NCBI GenBank assembly: GCA_031282935.1 | Contig: JAITCS010000194.1 | Coordinates: 1 to 5,850, forward strand | DNA: 5,850 nucleotides | Source: Cellulomonadaceae bacterium | Lineage (GTDB): Bacteria > Actinomycetota > Actinomycetes > Actinomycetales > Cellulomonadaceae | Direction: 5' to 3' | Shown here: in pieces, positions 1 to 5,469 of the stretch | Layout of the letters: every line of letters begins with the position of its first letter | How positions within the stretch are numbered: position 1 is the stretch's first letter | Made by a program: the position numbers and the translations under genes | The notes under the pieces: model-generated | Databases searched by the model: none | The model's input: only the letters and a program-made list of their open reading frames with translations | What the model was told of the DNA's origin: nothing

Positions 1-414
1 CTTTAGTTCGGCAGAACTGCCGGGGACCGATAAGCAGCCTTCCTCACGATTTAGCGGGCTATCATCTACGGTTTCCAGCACGGGATTTATTATGTAACCC
101 ACATGCCTATCCCCATTATCATCGGGCACATCATAAACAAAAATCTGTTTGTTAACGTCGATCTGAGGCGCCGCTAAGCCCACACCTTCGGCAATATCCA
201 TCGTAGAAAACATGTCATCGATAAGCTCTTTTAGGTCTGGGGTTCCAAACTCAGTAACCTTTTGCGCCGGTTCATGCAACACCGACTCCCCTATCTCGGT
301 TATCCGGTGCGAGCCGCCTCGAATCGAAGCCGGAATATAATCGGGCAACTCCGCCACCCTTTTACCCAACCAGTATGTGCCTGGGCGCTGCTTTGCCCTG
401 CGGAATATCGGCAT
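1..414 (-). CDS. def: Peptide deformylase, N-terminal part (3' end outside window)
   Basis: Removes the formyl group from the N-terminal formyl-methionine of new proteins in the cytoplasm, using a metal ion. The 138 visible codons contain motif 1, GVGLAAPQ (residues 77-84), and motif 2, EGCLSVPG (125-132), whose Cys127 is the expected metal ligand. The third motif, HExxH, would lie beyond the window edge. The stretch [20 protein letters not shown] resembles actinobacterial deformylases. About 36 basic residues precede the usual family start (near [15 protein letters not shown]), so this is an N-terminally extended form. The ATG at 414-412 is the start because an in-frame TAA lies two codons upstream (420-418). 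An AAAGAGGG ribosome binding site at 429-422 sits 7 nt before it. A candidate leader ORF ends at the edge of that site, which suggests translational coupling. Identity is secure; only the C-terminus is unseen. Confidence 0.95.
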   Translation of the reverse strand, partial: MPIFRRAKQRPGTYWLGKRVAELPDYIPASIRGGSHRITEIGESVLHEPAQKVTEFGTPDLKELIDDMFSTMDIAEGVGLAAPQIDVNKQIFVYDVPDDNGDRHVGYIINPVLETVDDSPLNREEGCLSVPGSSAELK

Positions 415-427
415 GTCTTAACCCTCT

Positions 428-511
428 TTAGCGACCGTTTTGATGGTGTGTTAGTGAACTCGCAACTGCTAGCGCCACTGCAACGGCACTACGGGTTAAC
501 CGCTTCAACAT
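428..511 (-). CDS. Candidate 27-residue leader peptide upstream of def
   Basis: A short ORF opens with ATG at 511-509 and ends with TAA at 430-428. TAGGAG lies about 6 nt before the ATG. The peptide begins MLKRLTRSAVAVALAVASSL, a basic start followed by an Ala/Val hydrophobic run like a signal peptide or small membrane peptide, and ends in a short polar tail. Its stop codon forms the first bases of TAAAGAGGG, which contains the def ribosome binding site, so a ribosome finishing here could reinitiate at def 13 nt downstream. It could be a regulatory leader, a small membrane protein, the remnant of a secreted protein gene, or chance. The binding site and tight spacing argue for translation; no family is recognised. 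Confidence 0.4.
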   Translation of the reverse strand: MLKRLTRSAVAVALAVASSLTHHQNGR

Positions 512-586
512 GTTATTCTCCTAGGGTTCCCGTTTCGCATTCGCCTGAAGTTTTAGGGCGGGCTGCGGTGGCGGCGCTGTGCATTA

Positions 587-612
587 TCTATTAGGGCAAT
601 AGTCTATTAGGG
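587..612. repeat. 10-bp direct repeat TCTATTAGGG, two copies
   Basis: TCTATTAGGG occurs exactly at 587-596 and again at 603-612, start to start 16 bp. On the minus strand each copy reads CCCTAATAGA, and the copy nearer def runs into GATAAT (588-583), a possible -10 for the def leader transcript. This could be a tandem operator or a small duplication; no regulator is suggested by the sequence. Confidence 0.5.
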
Positions 613-766
613 TAGCCAATCGGGTACGCCAAATTTGCCGAAAATGATACGTGGTTAAGCATTTGGATTGGTAACAACATAATAACTTTTGCGCGCCGTC
701 GCGTGTGCTGCGCACCCGAAACCCTACACTGTGCCCAATGCGAGCCTCACGGCATTAGCCCGGTAT

Positions 767-775
767 GGGGGTGAT
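767..775 (+). promoter_or_regulatory. Ribosome binding site that fixes the lipoprotein start
   Basis: GGGGGTGAT matches the ideal GGAGGTGAT complement of the 16S rRNA tail at 8 of 9 positions. Its G-run ends 8 nt before the ATG at 780. The in-frame ATG at 765 lies upstream of or within this site, so it is unlikely to be the real start. Confidence 0.7.
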
Positions 776-779
776 GATA

Positions 780-1154
780 ATGTTACGGAAGCCTAAAACG
801 TGGGCAACTGTAGTCTTTGCCTTGTTAGTTCTATTTGGAACCGCGTCATGCAGCCGGTACGGTACTATCACAGGAACCGTGCGCGAAATAGGCGGGGTAG
901 TCCCGCAGGAGCCTTGGTGGGTCGAAAGCGCTACGGGTAATATTACCGCGAGAAACAGTAGGGGTCGAGAATTCACTGTTCCGATAACCGCCGAAGGTTC
1001 ATTTACTCTTGAACTAGCAACTGGAAGGTACAGACTTACCGGATATTTTATCCCCCCAATCGGGTCTGGCTCCCTAGCTCACCTTAACCCACAGGAAATT
1101 ACGGTTATCGCCAACGAAGTAGCAAATGTGCAAATGCTGGCAATCGCGCCGTAG
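780..1154 (+). CDS. Small lipoprotein with carboxypeptidase-regulatory-like beta-sandwich pattern
   Basis: A 124-residue predicted lipoprotein. The N-terminus MLRKPKTW is basic, residues 9-20 form a hydrophobic core, and TASC (21-24) makes an acceptable lipobox with Cys24 as the lipidated residue after signal peptidase II cleavage. The mature part begins SRYGTITGTVREIGG and contains GSFTLELATGRYRLTGY (73-89). That is the G-x-F-x-L...G-x-Y-x-L rhythm of carboxypeptidase-regulatory or transthyretin-like beta-sandwich domains, often used in surface binding or structural roles. No catalytic motif is visible and the precise function is unknown. The ATG at 780 is preferred over those at 765 and 774 because of the GGGGGTGAT site at 767-775. 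The gene converges on the pyruvate formate-lyase genes, and a strong hairpin begins 17 nt after its stop. Confidence 0.75.
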   Translation: MLRKPKTWATVVFALLVLFGTASCSRYGTITGTVREIGGVVPQEPWWVESATGNITARNSRGREFTVPITAEGSFTLELATGRYRLTGYFIPPIGSGSLAHLNPQEITVIANEVANVQMLAIAP

Positions 1155-1170
1155 TGATTGGGAATACTCT

Positions 1171-1220
1171 AAACAGTAAAAACTGGCCGGATAAAACCAT
1201 CCGACCAGTTTTTACTGTTT
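1171..1220. terminator. Strong bidirectional Rho-independent terminator
   Basis: A perfect 16-bp inverted repeat pairs 1171-1186 (AAACAGTAAAAACTGG) with 1205-1220 (CCAGTTTTTACTGTTT). After one mismatch (1187/1204) the stem continues for five more pairs (1188-1192 with 1199-1203) around a six-base loop. The outer arms are A/T-rich, so each strand supplies a T-rich run after the stem (TTTTTACTGTTT on both). It lies between the stops of the lipoprotein gene (1154) and the glycyl-radical gene (1227) and should terminate both converging transcripts. Confidence 0.9.
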
Positions 1221-1226
1221 ATGCTT

Positions 1227-1478
1227 TTAGGCGTTTTCGTGGAATGTGCGGGTGATGATGTCCCTTTGCTGCTCGGGGGTGAGCTTGACAAAGTTAACAG
1301 CATAACCGGACACGCGCACGGTCAACTGGGGGTAGTTCTCGGGGTGTGCCATTGCGTCCTCCAATGTCTCCTTGTTGAGCACATTGATGTTCGCGTGGTA
1401 CAGCCCCTGCACCCCGCCAGTGTCGTCGCGGCGGGCCTTCATCTCGGAAAGACGCTCATCAAACGTTTTAACTGTCAT
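1227..1478 (-). CDS. grcA: Stand-alone glycyl-radical domain completing pyruvate formate-lyase (GrcA/YfiD-like)
   Basis: An 83-residue protein equivalent to the C-terminal glycyl-radical domain of pyruvate formate-lyase. Residues 22-83 follow the E. coli PflB C-terminus closely: [32 protein letters not shown] and [21 protein letters not shown] is at 55-61, and Gly58 corresponds to the radical-bearing Gly734 of E. coli PflB. In that family an S-adenosylmethionine radical activase makes this glycyl radical, which O2 cleaves. E. coli GrcA (YfiD) is 127 residues and rescues oxygen-damaged enzyme; this one has only about 21 residues before the domain. The neighbouring large subunit lacks the domain, so I infer an obligatory partner rather than a spare. 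The ATG at 1478 has AAGGAG 8 nt upstream, and an in-frame TAA just upstream (four codons before the ATG) rules out a longer form. Confidence 0.93.
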   Translation of the reverse strand: MTVKTFDERLSEMKARRDDTGGVQGLYHANINVLNKETLEDAMAHPENYPQLTVRVSGYAVNFVKLTPEQQRDIITRTFHENA

Positions 1479-1486
1479 AGTTACTA

Positions 1487-1492
1487 CTCCTT
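1487..1492 (-). promoter_or_regulatory. Ribosome binding site of the glycyl-radical gene
   Basis: The minus strand reads AAGGAG here, 8 nt before the ATG at 1478. It shows that the small ORF is initiated independently and is not merely the tail of a frameshifted pflB. Confidence 0.8.
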
Positions 1493-1517
1493 ATACTCTT
1501 GGCAATCGGCCTGCAAA

Positions 1518-1538
1518 CCGGTTCTGAGATCGAACCGG
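1518..1538 (-). other. Hairpin in the pflB-grcA intergenic gap
   Basis: CCGGTTC (1518-1524) pairs perfectly with GAACCGG (1532-1538) around a seven-base loop. It lies between the pflB stop (1555) and the grcA ribosome binding site (1492). There is no T-run after it on the minus strand, so it is not an obvious terminator. It could block 3' exonuclease decay or mark a processing site that sets the ratio of the two subunits. The structure is visible; the role is inferred. Confidence 0.5.
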
Positions 1539-1554
1539 CTCTGGATTAGCGGAA

Positions 1555-3690
1555 TTAGCTTTGCGGGATAAACCCTGCATCGAGAACGCCGACTAGGTTT
1601 TTCACTTGCTCTTCCTTGTTTCGGCCGAGGCCGGAAGGCGTGATCGTGTTGGTCAGCGAGATGCCGTCCAAAGCGTCGGAGTAGTTCAACTTGCCGACAG
1701 ACATCATCGAGGCAAGCATACCGTGGGTGTCGGCGCCGTTCTCCGGGTTTGCACCCGGCGCGAACGGGGTGCCGGCCTGGTGACCCGACGGGAACGCGCC
1801 CGTGGCCTTGCCATAGACGACGTTCGAGGTGATGGTGAGCACGGACTGGGTTGGGATCGCATCCCGGTACATCGGGATTTCCTTGATCTTTGCCATTACC
1901 GTGGAAACGACCACTGCCGCAATGTCGTCGGCGCGGTCATCGTCGTTGCCGTAACGCGGGAAATCGCCCTCGGTCTTGTAGTCAACGATAAGCCCGGTTT
2001 CGTCGCGGATCGGATAAACTTTCGCGTACTTAACCGCAGACAGGGAATCGGCCACAATAGACAAACCGGCGATACCGCAGCCCATCGTGCGAACGATGTC
2101 ACCATCGTGCAGCGCCATTTCAATGGACTCATATGCGTACTTGTCGTGCGCGTAGTGAATAATGTTCAGCGCTTCCACATAAGTACCAATTACCCAGTCA
2201 AGCATTTTCTCGTACTTGTCCCAGACCTCATTGAAGTCTAGCGGCACGGTATCCTGCTTCAAGTGCTTATCGCCACGGACAACGTCAATGTCCTTGCCGG
2301 AATCCTTGATCGGCTCGTAACCCTTGCAAACCTGCTTGCCGCTGACCTCGTCGCGGCCACCGTTCATCGCGTACAGCAAAGCTTTGGCGGAATTAACGCG
2401 AGCGCCGAAGAACTGCATTTGCTTGCCGATCTTCATCGGGGAAACGCAACAAGCGATAGCTGCGTCATCGCCCCAATGGGCACGAATCTGCTCGTCAGAC
2501 TCGTATTGCAAGGCCGAGGTTTCAATCGAAATCGCGGAGCAGAAGTCCTTGTAACCCTCAGGCAATTCGGGATCCCAGAAGATCGTGATGTTCGGCTCTG
2601 GAGCAGGCCCGAGATTGCGCAGGGTCTGCAAAAGGCGGAACGATGTCTTGGAAACCAAAGGCCGCCCATCCTCGGTGAAACCGCCATCAGACCAAGTTGC
2701 CCAATAAGGATCGCCGGAGAATATTTGATCGTAATCAATAGTGCGCAAGAATCGTACAATGCGCAGTTTGATAACCAGAGCGTCAATGATTTCCTGCGCC
2801 TCGGATTCCGTCAAAGTGCCCTCAGCGAAGTCACGATCCGCATAGCAGTCAAAGAATTGCGACAAGCGACCAATGGACATGGCGGCGCCGTCTTGGGACT
2901 TTACCGAAGCCAGGTAACCCATGTAGGTCCACTGCACGGCTTCCTTGAAATTGCGAGCCGGGCGGCCCAATTCGAGACCGTAAATGTTGCCGAGATTCTT
3001 CAGCTTTTGCAGAGCTTTGATTTGCTCGCTGTGCTCTTCCCGATCCCGCGCCCAATCCTCGGTGAAAGGCTGGCCCAGGTTGCGGTCTTTCTCTTTTTGC
3101 TTCTCAGCGATTAGCGTGTCCACACCATAAAGGGCGACCCGGCGGTAATCACCAATAATGCGGCCACGGCCATATGCGTCAGGCAAACCGGTGATGATGT
3201 GCGAGGAACGGGCGGCGCGAATACGCGGGGTGTAAATATCGAAAACACCGTCATTGTGCGTTTTGCGATATTTAGTGAAGATTTCCTTAATCGCCTCGGA
3301 AGGCTCTTTGCCGGCCTCTTTGATAGCGGTTTCAACCATACGCCAGCCGCCCTGCGGCATCATGGCGCGCTTAAGCGGGGTATCGGTTTGCAAACCGACA
3401 ATTACATCATCGTCTTTTGAGATGTAACCGGCGGCGAATGCGTCAATATCTGCCGGGGTCGTGGTATCAACATCGTATACTCGACGTTCCCGTTCTTCCT
3501 TTAGGAAAGTGTTGCTCAAGGTGTCCCAGACCCGCAATGTTTTTTCGGTGGGACCTTCCAAGAACGAAGCATCCCCAGTGTAAGGGGTGAAATTCGTTAG
3601 GATAAAGTCGCGGACGTCAATAGCCTCAGCCCAGTGACCCAACTTAAAAGACCGGTAGGCCTCATCATCCGACAAGATTTTGTCAACCAT
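1555..3690 (-). CDS. pflB: Pyruvate formate-lyase core (formate C-acetyltransferase) lacking its glycyl-radical domain
   Basis: Cytoplasmic enzyme of anaerobic fermentation: pyruvate + CoA gives acetyl-CoA + formate. The 711-residue product aligns by eye with E. coli PflB from the start (FILTNFTPYTGDASFLEGPT) through GRGRIIGDYRRVALYGVD, DPYWATWSDGG and IACCVSPMKIGKQMQFFGAR. The catalytic pair is Cys414-Cys415 (E. coli 418-419) and Arg431 matches E. coli Arg435. TITSNVVYGKATG and DALDGISLT follow. The protein then stops at VGVLDAGFIPQS, exactly before the roughly 60-residue glycyl-radical domain, which is encoded by the next gene 76 nt downstream. It should therefore be inactive alone. ATG at 3690 is preferred: MVDKILSDDEAYRSFKLGHW matches the family start, whereas a TTG at 3750 adds 20 unlikely residues. 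No strong ribosome binding site precedes the ATG. No activase gene is in the window. Confidence 0.96.
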   Translation of the reverse strand: MVDKILSDDEAYRSFKLGHWAEAIDVRDFILTNFTPYTGDASFLEGPTEKTLRVWDTLSNTFLKEERERRVYDVDTTTPADIDAFAAGYISKDDDVIVGLQTDTPLKRAMMPQGGWRMVETAIKEAGKEPSEAIKEIFTKYRKTHNDGVFDIYTPRIRAARSSHIITGLPDAYGRGRIIGDYRRVALYGVDTLIAEKQKEKDRNLGQPFTEDWARDREEHSEQIKALQKLKNLGNIYGLELGRPARNFKEAVQWTYMGYLASVKSQDGAAMSIGRLSQFFDCYADRDFAEGTLTESEAQEIIDALVIKLRIVRFLRTIDYDQIFSGDPYWATWSDGGFTEDGRPLVSKTSFRLLQTLRNLGPAPEPNITIFWDPELPEGYKDFCSAISIETSALQYESDEQIRAHWGDDAAIACCVSPMKIGKQMQFFGARVNSAKALLYAMNGGRDEVSGKQVCKGYEPIKDSGKDIDVVRGDKHLKQDTVPLDFNEVWDKYEKMLDWVIGTYVEALNIIHYAHDKYAYESIEMALHDGDIVRTMGCGIAGLSIVADSLSAVKYAKVYPIRDETGLIVDYKTEGDFPRYGNDDDRADDIAAVVVSTVMAKIKEIPMYRDAIPTQSVLTITSNVVYGKATGAFPSGHQAGTPFAPGANPENGADTHGMLASMMSVGKLNYSDALDGISLTNTITPSGLGRNKEEQVKNLVGVLDAGFIPQS

Positions 3691-3867
3691 GTACCCAAGC
3701 TTACCAGCGTTGGCGGCAACTCGCGCCCGACCTACCGGGAAAATCGGCAAGACGGCATAAAATCGCTGCTCGTGAGGGCAAAGAAAGCGGTTGAGCCGGG
3801 TAAATCACATTTTGACGGCGGTAGCGCGGGTGCTGCTGGCGGCGTGGCGGCGGTCGCAGGCGGCGAT
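3691..3867. promoter_or_regulatory. Divergent control region between pflB and the serine hydrolase gene
   Basis: This stretch should hold the pflB promoter (minus) and the hydrolase promoter (plus). On plus, TAAAAT at 3758-3763 is a 5/6 match to a -10 box but has no good -35. On minus, TTTTAT near 3763-3758 is only a weak -10. TCACATTTTGA (3805-3815) is an imperfect palindrome and not a full FNR, CRP or Rex site. The region could instead partly encode the hydrolase N-terminus, since the same frame stays open through it. No promoter is assigned with confidence. Confidence 0.3.
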
Positions 3868-5469
3868 TTGACCACTAGTTTCGGCGCGGCGGCCCTCCCC
3901 CGCTGTGCGCCCGAGTTCGCCGGGGTTTCCAGAGCCGCCTTGGAGCGGTGGCTAGAAACCTTGAACGCCATCGGCAGCGTCCACTCCGCGCTGGTGGCGC
4001 GCCACGGCACGGTGGTCGCCGAGGCATATTGGGCACCCTATGGCCCCGACACTGAGCAAATGTTGTTCTCCGTGTCAAAGACAGTCACGGCACTCGCGGT
4101 GGGTTTCGCCATTTCAGAACGCCTGTTCGCGGTCACCGATAAGGTGGCAACGCTACTAGATTTCGCGGCTCCCGATAACAGCGATAAAGACAATCTGGCC
4201 GATTTGACGGTGCACGATCTGCTCACGATGGGAGGCGGGCATCGAGATTTCGACGTTTTCGATGAATTATATGGTGCCGACGCGCACGCCGCGATGGGGC
4301 GTTTGGATTGGGTGGAAACCTTTTTAGGCGCCAAGTTTAAAACAAAGCCGGGGGCGGAATTCAATTACAACACCGCTTCAACTTATCTTTTATCGGCGAT
4401 AATTACAAAGCTCACCGGCCTCACCTTACTGGATTATGTGACTACCCGATTGTTCCAGCCCTTGGGAATCGTGGGCGCCAACTGGGACCTCAACCCGCAA
4501 GGCATCAACATGGGCGGTTTTGGATTATCTCTCAAGACTGAGGATTTAGCCAAGATCGGACAACTCATTTTAGGTAAAGGGCAGTGGAACGGGCAGCAAC
4601 TGTTACCTGCCACCTGGATTTCGGAAATGACTAAATACCAAATTGGCAATCTGAGCAAAGTGCCCTGGGCGTTGGAGAGCCCACAGTTAGCGGATTCTCA
4701 AACTGGCTACGGTTATCAAATGTGGATTTGTCGGTTCGGTGCTGTGAGAGCGGATGGCATATTTGGGCAGTATGTGATTATTTGGCCAAAGTATGATGCG
4801 GTTATAGTTATGACAGCGGCCAACAACTTTATGGAAAAGCAGATAAACGCGGTTTGGGATGATTTAGGTGCCGCTTTTGATGATTCCGTGTTAGCTATTC
4901 TGCCCGACGACGACGCCACTGGACTTGGCCCGGTAATGCCTACCGGGTTGCAGGTGCCACCCCCGCAGGGCAGCGCGCAGACCGCCACCGGTTCCAGGGC
5001 GAGCGGAGTCAGGTATCGCGTGCCCGACACGCTTGGTGCCGAGCCTGCGGGCACCGGCCTACCAGGTGCGCGGCAGCCCCTTGCTAAAGGGATTGAAGGC
5101 GCTGAGGTTGGCTTTGAGGTTTTAGACGATGAAACTATCGCCGTCCAACTACCCCCGACTGCCGGTGTGCAACCGGCGCTGTTCGGGCCGCCCACCGAGT
5201 TCCAGGCTAGGTACGGTTCCTGGCATGCGAACAAGGACCTCGGGAGGTCTGCACAAGAAATACTTTACGCCGCCTACGCCTGGGTCGCCGAAACGACACT
5301 CGAAATCGTGGCGATTGCCGTGCCCTCGCTATTTGCCTGGACTTGGCGCCTTGAGTTTGCGGGCGCCGACCACGAGATTCTGATCTCTGCCACCCAAAAT
5401 GTTGCTTTCGCCCCCACCGACATATATGAAACCCGGGCCTGCCGAAACCACCACAGCAGACCAAACTAA
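3868..5469 (+). CDS. Beta-lactamase-fold serine hydrolase (class C / esterase-like) with C-terminal domain
   Basis: A 533-residue cytoplasmic serine hydrolase of the AmpC/EstB/6-aminohexanoate-dimer hydrolase superfamily; its substrate is unknown. Residues are counted from TTG 3868. The nucleophile motif is S68-V-S-K71, the second motif is Y167-N-T, and the third region is DGIFGQY (296-302). Typical family stretches are GLSLKTEDLAKIGQLILGKG and TGYGYQMWICRFGAVRADG. After a Pro/Gly/Ala-rich linker (about 350-405), a C-terminal domain (about 410-525) ends NVAFAPTD, as in actinobacterial homologues I recall. There is no signal peptide, which argues against a secreted beta-lactamase. The start is uncertain. 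ATG 3634 would overlap conserved pflB codons by 57 nt. GTG 3772 or 3844 add an Ala/Gly-rich leader. TTG 3868 gives MTTSFGAAALPRCAPEFAGV, the family-like start, with AGGCGG 4 nt upstream. Confidence 0.88.
   Translation: MTTSFGAAALPRCAPEFAGVSRAALERWLETLNAIGSVHSALVARHGTVVAEAYWAPYGPDTEQMLFSVSKTVTALAVGFAISERLFAVTDKVATLLDFAAPDNSDKDNLADLTVHDLLTMGGGHRDFDVFDELYGADAHAAMGRLDWVETFLGAKFKTKPGAEFNYNTASTYLLSAIITKLTGLTLLDYVTTRLFQPLGIVGANWDLNPQGINMGGFGLSLKTEDLAKIGQLILGKGQWNGQQLLPATWISEMTKYQIGNLSKVPWALESPQLADSQTGYGYQMWICRFGAVRADGIFGQYVIIWPKYDAVIVMTAANNFMEKQINAVWDDLGAAFDDSVLAILPDDDATGLGPVMPTGLQVPPPQGSAQTATGSRASGVRYRVPDTLGAEPAGTGLPGARQPLAKGIEGAEVGFEVLDDETIAVQLPPTAGVQPALFGPPTEFQARYGSWHANKDLGRSAQEILYAAYAWVAETTLEIVAIAVPSLFAWTWRLEFAGADHEILISATQNVAFAPTDIYETRACRNHHSRPN

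Larger units (their letters stand above)
512..779. other. Divergent intergenic region between the def leader and the lipoprotein gene
   Basis: I see no convincing protein-coding gene in this stretch. It should hold the promoters for def (minus) and for the lipoprotein gene (plus). Candidate hexamers are weak: on minus, GATAAT at 588-583, and a TTGGCG (632-627)/TAATAG (609-604) pair with 17-nt spacing; on plus, CATAAT at 678-683 without a good -35. A 10-bp direct repeat (587-596 and 603-612) overlaps the minus-strand candidates. A GC-rich segment near 690-715 contains short alternating purine-pyrimidine tracts but no clear hairpin. The promoter assignments are guesses. Confidence 0.4.

Noticed and set aside
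262..594. Plus-strand frame whose end reads like a glycosyltransferase piece (FDGVLVNSQLLAPLQRHYGL)
   Set aside because: Its first half is antisense to conserved deformylase codons and its second half is antisense to the better supported leader ORF at 428-511. It has no family motif that continues and no ribosome binding site.
1606..3420. Long plus-strand frames opposite pflB (1606-2241, 2263-3114, 3199-3420)
   Set aside because: They are antisense to strongly conserved pyruvate formate-lyase codons and show no domain of their own, so they are shadow frames.
3652..3738. 8-bp inverted repeat CCGGTAGG (3652-3659) / CCTACCGG (3731-3738)
   Set aside because: The arms are short and 71 bases apart, and one lies within conserved pflB codons; chance is likely at this base composition.
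3691..3750. N-terminal extension of pflB from a TTG at 3750
   Set aside because: It has no ribosome binding site and adds residues absent from the family; ATG 3690 aligns with known pyruvate formate-lyase starts.
3805..3815. TCACATTTTGA as an FNR, CRP or Rex operator controlling pflB
   Set aside because: Only partial half-sites match and the spacing fits none of these regulators.
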